Positions 49,427 through 59,358 of a stretch of 64,000 nucleotides of DNA are shown here, piece after piece. Source of the stretch: Dethiosulfovibrio peptidovorans (lineage in GTDB: Bacteria; Synergistota; Synergistia; Synergistales; Dethiosulfovibrionaceae); assembly GCA_002748665.1 (NCBI GenBank), contig PDTB01000019.1:33934-97933 (forward strand), read 5' to 3'. The notes under the pieces are model-generated. The model ran no database searches and was not told the DNA's origin. It worked only from the letters and a program-made list of their open reading frames with translations. The translations under genes were made by a program, and so were the position numbers. Position 1 is the first letter of the stretch; the number at the start of each line of letters is the position of its first letter.

Positions 49427-49777
49427 CTAAACCAGGGAGATGACCGCCATAGGCGCAGCGTCGCCGTTTCTGTAGCCAGTTCGAACGATACGAGTATACC
49501 CACCAGGACGTTCAGCGTAGCGAGGAGCCACATCGTCGAACAGCTTGTTGACAGCCGCCTTGTGGTTCATCCTCGAGATGATCAGTCTCCGATCATGGAG
49601 AGATCCTCCCCGAGCTCGGGTGATGAACTTCTCCGCCACCCGACGAACTTCTTTGGCCCGGGTCACCGTAGTCTCAATGCTTTCCTGCAGGATCAAGCTG
49701 GCAACCAAGTTGGCCAGCATGGCCCGACGGTGACTACCAGGGCGACCGAGTTTTCGTCTATCGACTCGATGTCTCAT
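49427..49777 (-). CDS. rplQ: 50S ribosomal protein L17
   Basis: A 116-residue L17 that lies near the exit of the peptide tunnel. The start RHRVDRRKLGRPGSHRRAML is close to the family pattern, and the C-terminus carries GGYTRIVRTGYRNGDAAPMA. It overlaps the rpoA stop by four bases, the standard end of the alpha operon. Confidence 0.97.
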   Translation of the reverse strand: MRHRVDRRKLGRPGSHRRAMLANLVASLILQESIETTVTRAKEVRRVAEKFITRARGGSLHDRRLIISRMNHKAAVNKLFDDVAPRYAERPGGYTRIVRTGYRNGDAAPMAVISLV

Positions 49778-50793
49778 TCAGACTCGTCCTCCTTGTCCAT
49801 GCCGTCTTCCAAGTTATCCTTTTGGAGAGACAGGCCCATGTTTTCAAGTTTTTCTTCAATCTCCCGAAGAGATATCTTGCCTAAATTACGGATCTTCAGG
49901 AGATCATCTTTTCCTCGGCTGATCAGGTCACCTATCGTGTAGATTCCTCCTCGAAGCAGACAGTTCTCGCTCCTGATGGAGAGCTCCAAGTCGCGAACCG
50001 CCCGAGAGAAGAGGACATTGCCTTCGTCCTCACCGTCTTCCTCGGAGAGCCCCTCATCGGAGTCGGTCAGCCCCGCCACCACAAGCTCAGGAGAACCGGA
50101 AGGATGGCGTTTTTGAATTTCGTCTACAACGATAGTAAAATACTTTCGAAGGAGTTTAGCCGCTTCAGCGACGGCGACATCCGGCGAGACGACTCCATCG
50201 GTTTCCACATCCATGACGATCCGCTCGTAGTCGGTTCGCTGACCAACTCTTTCAGCCTGCACCTCGTACTTGACCCGCTGAATCGGGGTGAAGATAGCAT
50301 CAATCATGATGGCATCGGCAGGAAGATAGGACGGTCTCGAACGATCAGTGGAAACGTACCCTACACCTTGTTCGATATACACCTCAAAGGACAGCTGCGC
50401 TCCCTCGGCCAAGGTACAGATATAGGCATCGGGATCGACAAATTCAATTTCGCTGTCCGACTGAAAGTCAGAGGCCGTGACCCGCCGCTCACCATCCACC
50501 TCCAGACGAAGCACGCGAACTTCAGAGCTGTAGGATCGTATCGGAATGTGCTTCAAATTGAGAAGCATCTCAATGACATCTTCTCGAACTCCAGGAATGG
50601 TGCTGAACTCATGGACCACGCCGTCTATACGCACCGAGGTAATAGCCGCTCCCTTAATGGAGGACAACAAAGCCCTCCGAAGGGCATTACCGATGGTGAC
50701 GCCGAACCCCCTCTCAAGGGGCCCGATGACGATTCTGGCACTAGTCGCCGAACAGGTATCATCAACTCGGATTTCAGGCCTCATAAATTCCAA
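49774..50793 (-). CDS. rpoA: DNA-directed RNA polymerase subunit alpha
   Basis: About 339 residues. The N-terminal dimerisation domain holds PLERGFGVTIGNALRRALLS; an acidic linker (SDEGLSEEDGEDEGN) leads to the C-terminal DNA-binding domain with LRGGIYTIGDLISRGKDDLL and IRNLGKISLREIEEKL. The start is uncertain: a TTG at 50793 has AAAGGTG about nine bases upstream; ATG at 50784 and GTG at 50826 are alternatives. rpsD, which often lies directly upstream, is missing here. Confidence 0.95.
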   Translation of the reverse strand: MEFMRPEIRVDDTCSATSARIVIGPLERGFGVTIGNALRRALLSSIKGAAITSVRIDGVVHEFSTIPGVREDVIEMLLNLKHIPIRSYSSEVRVLRLEVDGERRVTASDFQSDSEIEFVDPDAYICTLAEGAQLSFEVYIEQGVGYVSTDRSRPSYLPADAIMIDAIFTPIQRVKYEVQAERVGQRTDYERIVMDVETDGVVSPDVAVAEAAKLLRKYFTIVVDEIQKRHPSGSPELVVAGLTDSDEGLSEEDGEDEGNVLFSRAVRDLELSIRSENCLLRGGIYTIGDLISRGKDDLLKIRNLGKISLREIEEKLENMGLSLQKDNLEDGMDKEDESE

Positions 50794-50886
50794 TGATCCC
50801 AACACCTTTCCCAGATAAATCGCCACTGATCGACGGTGTTCTGTCGCCGGTCGACCATCGTTTTGTCCCGTGAGCGCAAGACACCG

Positions 50887-51279
50887 CTATACGCGACGCC
50901 TCTTGGGAGGGCGGCACCCGTTGTGAGGGATGGGCGTGGCGTCTTTGATGCTGTTGACCTGAAGGCCAGCAGCCTGCAGAGCACGGATAGCCGACTCCCG
51001 ACCAGGCCCTGGTCCCTTGACAACCACGTCTACCTCTTTCAAACCGTGATCCTGGGCAGCTTTGGCCGCCTGTTGAGAAGCTATCTGAGCTGCAAAGGGA
51101 GTGGATTTTCTGGTTCCTTTGAAGCCCACATTCCCCCCAGAAGCCCACGACAACACGGCACCGCCTTTGTCGGTGATGCTGATAATGGTGTTGTTAAACG
51201 TGGAGAACACGTGAGCAACACCAGAGGAGATGTTCTTTTTCTCTTTTTTCTTTCCTCTACGCTGGATACGCTTGGCCAC
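50887..51279 (-). CDS. rpsK: 30S ribosomal protein S11
   Basis: A 130-residue platform protein. Conserved blocks: [28 protein letters not shown] and the [17 protein letters not shown] loop; the tail ends in PPKRRRV. It binds 16S rRNA near the 690/700 region. It lies between rpsM and rpoA with no rpsD in the 60-93 base gap. Confidence 0.97.
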   Translation of the reverse strand: MAKRIQRRGKKKEKKNISSGVAHVFSTFNNTIISITDKGGAVLSWASGGNVGFKGTRKSTPFAAQIASQQAAKAAQDHGLKEVDVVVKGPGPGRESAIRALQAAGLQVNSIKDATPIPHNGCRPPKRRRV

Positions 51280-51304
51280 GAAGGTCTACCTCCTTATCTC
51301 CCGG

Positions 51305-51673
51305 CTATTTCTTCTTGCCGGCGACGGTCCGCTTCGGACCCTTTCTGGTACGGGCATTTGTCTTGGTCCGCTGACCCCGGAGAGGAAGTCCCTGTCTATG
51401 GCGGATACCCCGATAACATCCGATATCCATGAGACGCTTGATGTTCATGGTCACCTCTCGGCGAAGATCCCCCTCCACGGTGTAGTTGTTCTGGATCTCA
51501 GAACGAAGTTTCTGGGTTTCGTCCTCGGTGAGATCTTTCACCCTGGTGTCAGGGTTAACACCCGTTGTGGCTAAAATACGCTGGGACGTGGTCAGACCAA
51601 TTCCAAAAATATAGGTAAGGCCAATCTCAACTCTTTTTTCACGGGGTAGATCGACTCCTGCGATACGGGCCAT
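51305..51673 (-). CDS. rpsM: 30S ribosomal protein S13
   Basis: A 122-residue head protein that contacts the 50S subunit and P-site tRNA. The start [20 protein letters not shown] and the C-terminal basic tail [14 protein letters not shown] are typical. The start at 51673 follows rpmJ by four bases; the longer upstream frame overlaps rpmJ and is rejected. Confidence 0.97.
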   Translation of the reverse strand: MARIAGVDLPREKRVEIGLTYIFGIGLTTSQRILATTGVNPDTRVKDLTEDETQKLRSEIQNNYTVEGDLRREVTMNIKRLMDIGCYRGIRHRQGLPLRGQRTKTNARTRKGPKRTVAGKKK

Positions 51674-51677
51674 CGTT

Positions 51678-51803
51678 TTACCTCCTCGCTCCCTGACGCT
51701 GTTTATGCCGAGGGTTGCGGCTGCAGATGACCCTGACCACACCTCTCCGCTTAATGATTCGACAATACTCGCATATCGGTTTGACCGAAGATCTGACTTT
51801 CAT
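51678..51803 (-). CDS. rpmJ: 50S ribosomal protein L36
   Basis: A 41-residue protein read directly from the minus strand between infA and rpsM. It begins [14 protein letters not shown] and has the zinc ligand set Cys-x-x-Cys...Cys...His ([14 protein letters not shown]) of the zinc-binding L36 type. The tail extends four residues (ARR end) beyond the usual 37-38. Position and motif leave little doubt. Confidence 0.93.
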   Translation of the reverse strand: MKVRSSVKPICEYCRIIKRRGVVRVICSRNPRHKQRQGARR

Positions 51804-51865
51804 ATTTTATACGCTCCTCCTGCTGGTCTTGCCCATTATAAAAGGGTGACGGCACTTCAGGCAAA

Positions 51866-52087
51866 CTATTTATATCTATAGATGATTCGACCTCTTGTCA
51901 AGTCATACGCCGAAAGCTCGACTAAAACCCGATCCCCTGGCAAGATTCTAATGAAATGCATTCTCATCTTACCTGAAACGTGGGCCAGTATTTTGTGGTC
52001 ATTCTCAAGCTTGACACGAAACATGGCATTAGGCAAGGGCTCTACGACTACACCTCGAACTTGGATTACATCGTCTTTATTGGCCAT
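51866..52087 (-). CDS. infA: translation initiation factor IF-1
   Basis: A 73-residue OB-fold protein that blocks the ribosomal A site during initiation. Visible: [38 protein letters not shown] and [12 protein letters not shown], the near-invariant tail. It lies ten bases after map and 62 before rpmJ. Confidence 0.97.
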   Translation of the reverse strand: MANKDDVIQVRGVVVEPLPNAMFRVKLENDHKILAHVSGKMRMHFIRILPGDRVLVELSAYDLTRGRIIYRYK

Positions 52088-52097
52088 GGCGTCCTCC

Positions 52098-52871
52098 TCA
52101 GTCTTCCCAGGGTGTCAGGATCTCGGGCTCTCCCTCGGTGATATGCACCGTTCTTTCAAAATGAGCTGCATCGGAACCGTCGGCAGTGGAAACCAGCCAC
52201 CCGTCCTCTCCGTTGATCAGGTCCTCACGGCCACTCATGACCATAGGTTCAATGGCAATCGTCATACCACTTTTCAGGGTGATGCCTCGACCTGGTCGGC
52301 CGTAGTTCGGAACCATGGGAGCCTCGTGTGGGCGCTTCCCTATACCATGCCCCGAATATTCACGGACCAAACCGTAGCCAGCCGGGATAACTAAAGATTC
52401 CACGGCGTGTCCGATGTGCCCCAGGGTATTGCCCGCTCGGGCCATATGGATAGCCCTATCCAAACTCTCTCTGGTAATGTTCAAGAGGTCCCGCCTCGAC
52501 TGGGAGATCTCACCTACAGCGTAGGTATAGCAACAATCTCCATGATACCCCTCGTAACAGGCCATAACGTCAATGCTGACGATGTCGCCGTCCTCAAGAC
52601 GACAGTTTTCGCTAGGGATCCCATGAACTACTTGATCGTTGACCGAGGCACACACCGACGCAGGATAAGGGGTGGGGATCCCAGGAACTCGATATCCCTT
52701 CTCGGAGGGCGTCGCGCCGGAACGACGAATGTAGTCCTCCGCCGCCTGGTCGATGGCAGCCGTCGTGATGCCGGGCCGAATCATCTCCTTGAGAAGCATG
52801 AGTACATCCGCAGCGATGGCACCAGCCCGGCGCATTTTTTCCAGCTCGTGGGGTTTTTTGATGGATATCAT
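52098..52871 (-). CDS. map: methionine aminopeptidase, type I
   Basis: A 257-residue metallopeptidase that removes the first Met from new proteins. Metal ligands are in [15 protein letters not shown] (two Asp), [14 protein letters not shown] (His), IAIEPMVM (Glu) and a late Glu before the C-terminus. There is no N-terminal zinc finger. It overlaps the adk stop by one base (TGATG). Confidence 0.95.
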   Translation of the reverse strand: MISIKKPHELEKMRRAGAIAADVLMLLKEMIRPGITTAAIDQAAEDYIRRSGATPSEKGYRVPGIPTPYPASVCASVNDQVVHGIPSENCRLEDGDIVSIDVMACYEGYHGDCCYTYAVGEISQSRRDLLNITRESLDRAIHMARAGNTLGHIGHAVESLVIPAGYGLVREYSGHGIGKRPHEAPMVPNYGRPGRGITLKSGMTIAIEPMVMSGREDLINGEDGWLVSTADGSDAAHFERTVHITEGEPEILTPWED

Positions 52872-53515
52872 CAGGACCGCCTGACGATCTCGTCCACCCG
52901 ATCTGGCACCGAGTCTCCGTCGACAGCGTCGATCCGGTAAAGCTCTCCACGAGCGTCGTAATACGCGATCAAGGGCGCAGTTTGCTTGTGATAGACCGCA
53001 AGTCGATTTCTGATAACCTCTTCCCTGTCGTCGTCCCGTTGGTAGAGTTGACCATCACACTGGTCGCATCGATCCCCCTTGGAGGACGGCTTGAAGGTTA
53101 CGTTATATATTTTGCTGCACCCCTGACACATCCGACGCCCCGAAAGGCGCTTGACCACCGTCTCGTCATCCACGTCCAAGAGGACGACACCATCAAGGAC
53201 AAGATCCAGCCGTCTCAACATGGCATCCAGAGATTCAGCCTGAGGAACAGTTCGAGGAAATCCGTCCAGGAGAAAGCCCTTGGAACAGTCGGGTTCCTGA
53301 AGGCGGCGTTCCATCATATGGACGATAAGATCGTCAGGGACAAGCTGCCCCCTGTCCATAAAAGCCTTGGCTTTCCGTCCCAGGTCGGTATCGACCTTGA
53401 CGTTGGCCCGAAGGATATCACCAGTGGAAATGTGAGCCACATCATGACGTTTCATAACGGCCTCCGCCTGGGTACCCTTGCCTGCCCCGGGAGGCCCCAA
53501 CAGTATAAGTCTCAT
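52871..53515 (-). CDS. adk: adenylate kinase
   Basis: A 214-residue AMP kinase. The P-loop is GPPGAGKGTQAE; DGFPRTVPQAESL is the AMP region. The lid (about 127-162) holds two cysteine pairs (CQGC and CDQC), the zinc-binding long form seen in Firmicutes and others. It lies in the classical secY-adk-map-infA order. Confidence 0.96.
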   Translation of the reverse strand: MRLILLGPPGAGKGTQAEAVMKRHDVAHISTGDILRANVKVDTDLGRKAKAFMDRGQLVPDDLIVHMMERRLQEPDCSKGFLLDGFPRTVPQAESLDAMLRRLDLVLDGVVLLDVDDETVVKRLSGRRMCQGCSKIYNVTFKPSSKGDRCDQCDGQLYQRDDDREEVIRNRLAVYHKQTAPLIAYYDARGELYRIDAVDGDSVPDRVDEIVRRS

Positions 53516-53530
53516 TGCTCAACCGCTCCC

Positions 53531-54826
53531 CTAAAACCTCAGGAGACCAGCGCCAGCTCCGCCTCGACGCTTGAGGATTCCCTCATAGTGACGCATGAGT
53601 AACTGACCTTCCACCTGATGAACCAGGTCCAGAGCAACACCGACGACGATGAGGACCGCTGTACCGCCGAAGTAGAAGGTGGTTATTCCCATAATGTTTG
53701 TCATCACCGTAGGTATCAGGGCGATGACGGCCAGGAACGTAGCCCCACCTAATGTGATGCGGGACATGACCCGCTCAATGTAATCCGAGGTGGGTTTGCC
53801 TGGCCGGATTCCCAGGATAAACCCTCCGTATTTCTTCATGTTGTTTGCAATATCGCTGGGATTGAAGACCATCGCAGTGTAGAAATAGGCGAAAAACACG
53901 ATAAGCATGACGTAGAGCACAGAGTACAACCAGCTTCCCGGTGCCAACAGCCTCTGGAGAACGGTGACCGCGTCTCCAGAGAAGAACTTGAGAACCGTGT
54001 ACGGGAAGATCAGAATCGACGAGGCAAAGATGATAGGCATAACCCCGCCTTGGTTGACCTTCAATGGGATGAAGGTGCTCTGGCCCCCATAAACTTTGTT
54101 CCCGACGACCTTTTTAGCGTACTGAACCGGCAACCGCCTCTGCCCCTCCTGAAGAAGGATACAACCGGCAACCACCACCAACATGACCAGAAGAGCCAAG
54201 AGCAACGTCAGGACATGGAGCTCACCGAGACGAAGCATGTTCCAGGTTCGAATAACGGCCTCAGGAAGCCGAGCTACGATCCCGGCATAGATGATCATGG
54301 AGATACCGTTCCCTATACCGTGATCAGAGACTTCCTCGCCAAGCCACATAACAGCCACAGCCCCGGCAACGATGGTGAGTATGGCCACGATCATTCCCAA
54401 AGCGCCCCCTGAGAAAACACCAACCCGCTGAAGCCAGAAGACCATACCAGTCGCCTGAATAGCGGCGAAGCCCACGGTACTGAGTCTGGTGATCTGAAGG
54501 ATCTTTTTCTGTCCTTCCGGCCCTTCCTTCTGCATTTTCTCCAGGGCAGGGAAGACCACAACCAGAAGCTGCATGACGATGCTGGCGTTAATGTACGGTG
54601 CAACCCCCAGGGCAAAGATGCTGAAACGCCTCAGGGCACCACCGGCAAACATATCCAGAAAGCCAAGGACACCACCACCTTCAAAAAGGTGGGACATGGC
54701 ATCCGGGTTGATGCCTGGAGTGGGAATATGAGCTCCAAGCCGGAAGACAAAGAGCATCCCCATGGTGAAGAGGATTCGCCGCTTAAGGTCGGGAAGCCTG
54801 AAGGCATCGCGGAAGGAATCAAGCAC
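53531..54826 (-). CDS. secY: preprotein translocase subunit SecY
   Basis: A 431-residue protein with ten predicted membrane helices. Signature segments: FRLGAHIPTPGINPDAM near the start, the plug region after helix 1, QEGQRRLPVQYAKKVVG before helix 6 and ILGIRPGKPTSDYIERVMSRI in the large C-terminal loop. It forms the Sec channel for export, including the protease, FlgI and FlgA encoded here. Confidence 0.97.
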   Translation of the reverse strand: MLDSFRDAFRLPDLKRRILFTMGMLFVFRLGAHIPTPGINPDAMSHLFEGGGVLGFLDMFAGGALRRFSIFALGVAPYINASIVMQLLVVVFPALEKMQKEGPEGQKKILQITRLSTVGFAAIQATGMVFWLQRVGVFSGGALGMIVAILTIVAGAVAVMWLGEEVSDHGIGNGISMIIYAGIVARLPEAVIRTWNMLRLGELHVLTLLLALLVMLVVVAGCILLQEGQRRLPVQYAKKVVGNKVYGGQSTFIPLKVNQGGVMPIIFASSILIFPYTVLKFFSGDAVTVLQRLLAPGSWLYSVLYVMLIVFFAYFYTAMVFNPSDIANNMKKYGGFILGIRPGKPTSDYIERVMSRITLGGATFLAVIALIPTVMTNIMGITTFYFGGTAVLIVVGVALDLVHQVEGQLLMRHYEGILKRRGGAGAGLLRF

Positions 54827-54827
54827 C

Positions 54828-55274
54828 TCAGATCACCTCGGCTTTCCCGCCAGCTGCCTCAATTTTTTTAACGGCCTCGGCACTGAACGCATTGGCTCGC
54901 ACCGTAAAAGCCTTGGTCAAGTTCCCCTTTGCCAGGATCTTGACACACCCACCCTTGTCGTGGATCAGCCTATGCTCGGCCAACTCGACCGCCGATATAA
55001 CAGCACCAGCGTCGAACTTGTTCTCTAAACGATCCAAATTCACTACCTGATAAGTAGTGGCAAAACGAGCGTTGTTGAAACCTCTCTTCGGTGTCCGACG
55101 AACCAAGGGCATCTGACCTCCCTCGAATCCGGGACGAACCCCGCCGCCGCTTCTGGACTTCTGCCCTTTATGTCCTCGACCGGAGGTCTTTCCGTTGCCA
55201 CATCCTATACCACACCCGACTCGTTTGGGTTTTCTTTTACTCCCCGGTGCGGGGTGAAGATCGTTGAGATTCAC
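54828..55274 (-). CDS. rplO: 50S ribosomal protein L15
   Basis: A 148-residue protein. LNDLHPAPGSKRKPKRVG at the start and GRGHKGQKSRSGGGVRPGFEG are typical. The start is GTG at 55274 with GGAGG upstream; a longer frame over rpmD is rejected. It ends two bases before the secY start. Confidence 0.96.
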   Translation of the reverse strand: MNLNDLHPAPGSKRKPKRVGCGIGCGNGKTSGRGHKGQKSRSGGGVRPGFEGGQMPLVRRTPKRGFNNARFATTYQVVNLDRLENKFDAGAVISAVELAEHRLIHDKGGCVKILAKGNLTKAFTVRANAFSAEAVKKIEAAGGKAEVI

Positions 55275-55287
55275 TGGACCTTCCTCC

Positions 55288-55476
55288 TTAGTCCTCAACC
55301 CGAACGCACTCGACCAGGTGAGGGATCTTGGCCACCATACCCCGAATGGCAGGAGTGTCGTCATGAAGCACCGTCGAGTTCAGTTTTTTGAGTCCCAAGG
55401 CCTTCACGATCCGACCCTGCTTGCCGGGACGGCCGATAGTGCTCTTCTTCCAAGTAATACGCAATTTGCTTGCCAT
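55288..55476 (-). CDS. rpmD: 50S ribosomal protein L30
   Basis: A 62-residue protein: [20 protein letters not shown], then [20 protein letters not shown] and [14 protein letters not shown]. The start at 55476 has AGAGGTGA upstream at the right distance; a three-codon longer frame from 55485 is less likely. Confidence 0.95.
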   Translation of the reverse strand: MASKLRITWKKSTIGRPGKQGRIVKALGLKKLNSTVLHDDTPAIRGMVAKIPHLVECVRVED

Positions 55477-55488
55477 ATCGCTCACCTC

Positions 55489-55989
55489 TTACGCCGTTTC
55501 CTGAGCGCGCTTCTTACCACGAAGCGCCAAGATCTCGTCTGGAGTCCTCATAGCTCCCACGGCGTTCAGGGTCGCCCGAGCAACGTTGATAGGGTTGTTC
55601 GTCCGCCCCACGACCTTGGTGAGAACGTCCTTCACCCCACCAAGCTCCATAATAGCCCGGACAACACCGCCAGCAATGACTCCCGTACCAGGTGCAGCAG
55701 GCTTCAGAAGCACCTCGGCAGAGCCGAAACGACCCACTATAGGATGAGGCAAGGTCTTGCCGACCTTCTTGACAACCCGAAGATCCTTCTTAGCAGCGTC
55801 GATACCTTTTCGAACGGCCTCGGATATCTCTCGGGCCTTGCCCATACCCACACCGACCTTGGAGTCGCCATCACCGACCACAACCAAGACGCTGAAGCGA
55901 AAGCGTTTACCTCCCTTAACGACCTTGCTGACCCTGTTGATGGCAACGACCCGCTCCAACATATCGGAATTGGACTGTCTACCGTTCAT
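55489..55989 (-). CDS. rpsE: 30S ribosomal protein S5
   Basis: A 166-residue protein with the double-stranded RNA-binding domain (ERVVAINRVSKVVKGGKRF, GDGDSKVGVGMGKA) and the C-terminal fold (GTGVIAGGVVRAIMELGGV). It takes part in mRNA decoding fidelity and unwinding. It lies 12 bases after rplR. Confidence 0.97.
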   Translation of the reverse strand: MNGRQSNSDMLERVVAINRVSKVVKGGKRFRFSVLVVVGDGDSKVGVGMGKAREISEAVRKGIDAAKKDLRVVKKVGKTLPHPIVGRFGSAEVLLKPAAPGTGVIAGGVVRAIMELGGVKDVLTKVVGRTNNPINVARATLNAVGAMRTPDEILALRGKKRAQETA

Positions 55990-56001
55990 GCTCCACCCTC
56001 C

Positions 56002-56370
56002 TTAGAGCTTCAGGCCCGCTTCGCGGGCGGCCTCGGCCAGGGCTTTTACCCGGCCATGATACATATGACCGCCGCGATCAAAGACAACCTCGGTGATCCC
56101 CTTCTCCAAGGCCCGACGAGCCAGAAGCTCTCCAACGGCCTTGGCTGCTGCCACGTTCCCGTGCTTTGAGAGCTCGCTTTTAAGAGCCTTATCAAGGGTG
56201 GAGGCTGAGACCAAGGTATGCCCAACGGTATCATCGATAACCTGAACGTACATCTCGTTCAAACTCCGAAAGACCGACATTCTAGGACGTTCGGCCGTAC
56301 CGTTCACCTTATTCCGAATGCGACGATGCCGAACGACCCTCATGGTATTTCTATTTTTCGTCTTGATCAT
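56002..56370 (-). CDS. rplR: 50S ribosomal protein L18
   Basis: A 122-residue 5S rRNA-binding protein. [20 protein letters not shown] near the start and the C-terminal [20 protein letters not shown] are typical. ATG at 56370 is chosen; a GTG one codon earlier is possible. Confidence 0.96.
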   Translation of the reverse strand: MIKTKNRNTMRVVRHRRIRNKVNGTAERPRMSVFRSLNEMYVQVIDDTVGHTLVSASTLDKALKSELSKHGNVAAAKAVGELLARRALEKGITEVVFDRGGHMYHGRVKALAEAAREAGLKL

Positions 56371-56383
56371 CACGACACCACCC

Positions 56384-56923
56384 TTACTTGGCTCCGGCTT
56401 TACCGGCCTTGCGGATCACGCGCTCGCCCTCATAACGAATCCCTTTGCCCTTGTAGGGCTCGGGGGGACGATAGCCCCGGATCTCTGCAGCAACCTGACC
56501 AACAAGCTGCTTATCAATGCCTTTGACACTGATCTTGGTGGGACCGTCCGTAGTGAATTCAATGCCCTTAGGGGCAGGATACACCACCGGATGAGAGAAC
56601 CCCAGGTTCAGGACAAGGTCCTTCCCCTGCATCTGAGCCCTGTAACCCACCCCAACGATCTCCAGCTTTCTCTCATAGCCATCGGTAACACCGACGACCA
56701 TATTCTGGACCATAGCTCGCACCATCCCATGGGCGGCCTTGGTCTTCTTCATTTCGTTCGCTCGCACCACGCTGACCGATCCATCGGACATCTCAAGAGA
56801 AATGTCCTGGACAGTCGGCATAGAGAGCTCTCCCTTGGGCCCCTTAACGACGATACTGTCATCGCTAACGGTCACCCCGGCTCCGCCGGTTAAGGAGATG
56901 ATCTTTCGTCCGATTCTCGACAT
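56384..56923 (-). CDS. rplF: 50S ribosomal protein L6
   Basis: A 179-residue protein: [20 protein letters not shown] at the start, the [20 protein letters not shown] repeat core, and the C-terminal [17 protein letters not shown] signature. It sits near the factor-binding site of the 50S subunit. Confidence 0.97.
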   Translation of the reverse strand: MSRIGRKIISLTGGAGVTVSDDSIVVKGPKGELSMPTVQDISLEMSDGSVSVVRANEMKKTKAAHGMVRAMVQNMVVGVTDGYERKLEIVGVGYRAQMQGKDLVLNLGFSHPVVYPAPKGIEFTTDGPTKISVKGIDKQLVGQVAAEIRGYRPPEPYKGKGIRYEGERVIRKAGKAGAK

Positions 56924-56938
56924 TGGATACCCCTCCCA

Positions 56939-57343
56939 CTACCAGACGTAGCAAACAACTTCGCCACCAAAGCCGCTGACTCTGGCCTCAGCGTCGGTCT
57001 TGAGACCGTTGGAGGTGGAGATGATCGCGATACCCAAGCCACCCATAACCTTGGGCAGCTTGTCCTTACCCACATACATCCTGCGACCGGGCTTGCTCAC
57101 TCGGCGCAGGCCCTGAATAACCCGTTCCTTATTGGGTCCGTAGTTGAGGAAGACTCTCAGAACCCCATAGCTTTTTTTCGGATCGTTGATGACCTTGTAA
57201 TTGCGGACATAGCCCTCGCCCTTGAGGATCTTGGCGATAGAGAGTTTCATCTTGCTGATGGGAATATCTACCGATTCATGGTAGACCATGTTGGCATTCC
57301 TGATTCTCGTGAGCATATCCGCGATAGGATCGTTAACGTACAT
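56939..57343 (-). CDS. rpsH: 30S ribosomal protein S8
   Basis: A 134-residue 16S-binding protein that also represses the spc operon in E. coli. [20 protein letters not shown] and [20 protein letters not shown] are present; the end ...GGEVVCYVW is diagnostic. It lies 30 bases after rpsN. Confidence 0.97.
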   Translation of the reverse strand: MYVNDPIADMLTRIRNANMVYHESVDIPISKMKLSIAKILKGEGYVRNYKVINDPKKSYGVLRVFLNYGPNKERVIQGLRRVSKPGRRMYVGKDKLPKVMGGLGIAIISTSNGLKTDAEARVSGFGGEVVCYVW

Positions 57344-57373
57344 CCTGGATCGCGCCCCCTTTCGTGGCTCTTC

Positions 57374-57559
57374 TTACCAGCTGGATTTGACAATCCCGGG
57401 GATCTTACCTTCCCGGGCCAGCTTGCGGAAACAGCAGCGGCACATCTCGAACTTCCGCATAAAACCATGCACACGGCCGCACAAAGGGCATCGATTGTAT
57501 TTTCGGACCTTGAACTTAGGTGTCAAAGTCGCTTTGTGTTCCATGGCTTTTCTGGCCAT
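57374..57559 (-). CDS. rpsN: 30S ribosomal protein S14, zinc-binding type
   Basis: A 61-residue short S14 (type Z) with four zinc ligands in two pairs, CPLCG and CRCC, and the end [13 protein letters not shown]. Together with L36 this is a zinc-dependent set; zinc-free paralogues may exist elsewhere. Confidence 0.97.
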   Translation of the reverse strand: MARKAMEHKATLTPKFKVRKYNRCPLCGRVHGFMRKFEMCRCCFRKLAREGKIPGIVKSSW

Positions 57560-57577
57560 ATTACGGCACCTCTTCCT

Positions 57578-58126
57578 CTACTTGGCAAAGGGCATGCCCA
57601 AGCCACTCAGCAAGGCCATTCCCTCTTCGTCGGTGTTCGCCGTGGAGACAAAGGAGATATTCATCCCCTTAGACACCACGATTTTATCGTAGTCGATCTC
57701 GGGGAAGATAATCTGTTCTTTCAACCCCAGATTGTAATTACCTCGCCCATCGAAAGCCTTGGCAGAGACGCCCCGGAAGTCCTTGATTCGGGGAAGTACC
57801 ACGCTGATGAGACGATCGACGAACTCCCACATCCGAGATCCCCGAAGGGTTACAGCACAGCCTACAGGCGCGCCCTCCCGGAGCTTAAAGCCAGCGATGG
57901 ATTTTTTAGCACGCTTGATCATGGGACGCTGCCCCGAAATGGTTGCCAGCTCGGCCATAGCAGCGTTGACATATTTCACATCCTGCTTACCTTCACCCAC
58001 ACCGATGTTGATGGCAACCTTGACCAGTCGGGGTATCTCCATAGGGTTCCCGTATCCAAACTCCTTCTGCAGAGCCGGAACGGTTTCATCCATGTATTTT
58101 TGAAGCATACGAGGTTTCATGTCCAC
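57578..58126 (-). CDS. rplE: 50S ribosomal protein L5
   Basis: A 182-residue 5S rRNA-binding protein: [20 protein letters not shown], then [20 protein letters not shown] and the C-terminal [20 protein letters not shown]. It forms part of the central protuberance. Confidence 0.97.
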   Translation of the reverse strand: MDMKPRMLQKYMDETVPALQKEFGYGNPMEIPRLVKVAINIGVGEGKQDVKYVNAAMAELATISGQRPMIKRAKKSIAGFKLREGAPVGCAVTLRGSRMWEFVDRLISVVLPRIKDFRGVSAKAFDGRGNYNLGLKEQIIFPEIDYDKIVVSKGMNISFVSTANTDEEGMALLSGLGMPFAK

Positions 58127-58132
58127 GCCTCC

Positions 58133-58453
58133 TTACACCTGGTCGACGATCTCGCCGCTTACCTTGGCGATACGGACTTTTCGACCGTTCTCAAGAAAAG
58201 CGTGACCAACCCTGGTGGGTTTGCCCGTGGTAGGACAGACCAGCATAGCCTTACAAGCATAGATTGGGTTCTCCTGCTTGACGATACCACCCTGGGGGTT
58301 CTTCTGAGAGGGTTTGACGTGTTTTGAAGCCATGTTGACTCCCTCAACAACGATCATACCTCGAGCAGCAAGGACCTTGAGAACCTTCCCCTCCTTGCCC
58401 TTATCCTTCCCAGAGATCACACGGACACGATCACCTTTTTTTAATCTATTCAT
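58133..58453 (-). CDS. rplX: 50S ribosomal protein L24
   Basis: A 106-residue assembly-initiating protein. The KOW motif is [20 protein letters not shown]; the [19 protein letters not shown] segment follows. It lies six bases upstream of rplE. Confidence 0.97.
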   Translation of the reverse strand: MNRLKKGDRVRVISGKDKGKEGKVLKVLAARGMIVVEGVNMASKHVKPSQKNPQGGIVKQENPIYACKAMLVCPTTGKPTRVGHAFLENGRKVRIAKVSGEIVDQV

Positions 58454-58467
58454 TCCATGTGCCCCCC

Positions 58468-58836
58468 TTACACTACTTCGGGCGCCAGGGAAAGAATACG
58501 CATGTACTTTCTGGCTCGAAGTTCCCTGGCGACAGGGCCGAAGATACGGGTTCCTCTGGGGTCCCCATTGTTGTCAATAATGACGGCAGCGTTGTCGTCA
58601 AACCGGACGTAGGATCCATCAGCCCTCCGATGCTCCTTGCTCGTCCTAACGATGACCGCTTTGACGACCTTCCCCTTAGGAATGTTACTGTTGGGAATGG
58701 CCTCCTTGACCGACGCAACAATAACATCTCCCACAGCACCCCAACGACGACGACTTCCGCCTACAACCTGGATACACATGATTTTCTTGGCACCGGAGTT
58801 GTCAGCAACGTTGAGAACGGTACGAAGCTGAATCAT
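58468..58836 (-). CDS. rplN: 50S ribosomal protein L14
   Basis: A 122-residue protein: [20 protein letters not shown] at the start and [14 protein letters not shown] near the end, both near-invariant. It lies at the interface with the 30S subunit. Confidence 0.98.
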   Translation of the reverse strand: MIQLRTVLNVADNSGAKKIMCIQVVGGSRRRWGAVGDVIVASVKEAIPNSNIPKGKVVKAVIVRTSKEHRRADGSYVRFDDNAAVIIDNNGDPRGTRIFGPVARELRARKYMRILSLAPEVV

Positions 58837-58839
58837 GTC

Positions 58840-59136
58840 CTACGCCTCCTCTTTAGACTCGGCAGTGCCACCGAGAACGGGAGCTCTCTCAATAATCCTG
58901 ACGAGCGACCAACGCTTGGTCTTGCTCAAAGGGCGTTCTTCGCCAATCAAGACCTTATCACCCATACGACAGGTATTCTCCTCGTCGTGGGCGATGAATT
59001 TCTTTGACTTAATAATCCTCTTACCATAAAGAGGATGCATGGCGTGCCGGATCACCTGTACGGAAATGGATTTATCCATCTTATCGCTAACGACAATCCC
59101 AACACGGGTTTTACGATGGGGGGTACGGTTTTCCAT
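58840..59136 (-). CDS. rpsQ: 30S ribosomal protein S17
   Basis: A 98-residue OB-fold protein. [20 protein letters not shown] and [20 protein letters not shown] are typical. The C-terminus is extended by about ten residues ([13 protein letters not shown]) relative to E. coli S17. Confidence 0.96.
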   Translation of the reverse strand: MENRTPHRKTRVGIVVSDKMDKSISVQVIRHAMHPLYGKRIIKSKKFIAHDEENTCRMGDKVLIGEERPLSKTKRWSLVRIIERAPVLGGTAESKEEA

Positions 59137-59142
59137 CTGTCC

Positions 59143-59355
59143 CTACCTCCTTCCACTGATTCCAAGACCACGTTCTTTCTCGTGAACGACGGTAAGGACT
59201 CTGGCGATGGTTTTCTTGACGTCTCCGATCCGACTCGTGTTTTTGAGCTGACCGATGGCGTTCTGGAATCTCAGGTTAAAGAGCTCTTCTTTGAACTGAC
59301 GATGTTTCTCCTGGAGCTCATCGATGGTTAAATCACGCAGACTCTTGGCATCCAT
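59143..59355 (-). CDS. rpmC: 50S ribosomal protein L29
   Basis: A 70-residue two-helix protein beside the tunnel exit: [20 protein letters not shown] and [20 protein letters not shown]. It lies between rplP and rpsQ with gaps of three and six bases. Confidence 0.96.
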   Translation of the reverse strand: MDAKSLRDLTIDELQEKHRQFKEELFNLRFQNAIGQLKNTSRIGDVKKTIARVLTVVHEKERGLGISGRR

Positions 59356-59358
59356 GGC

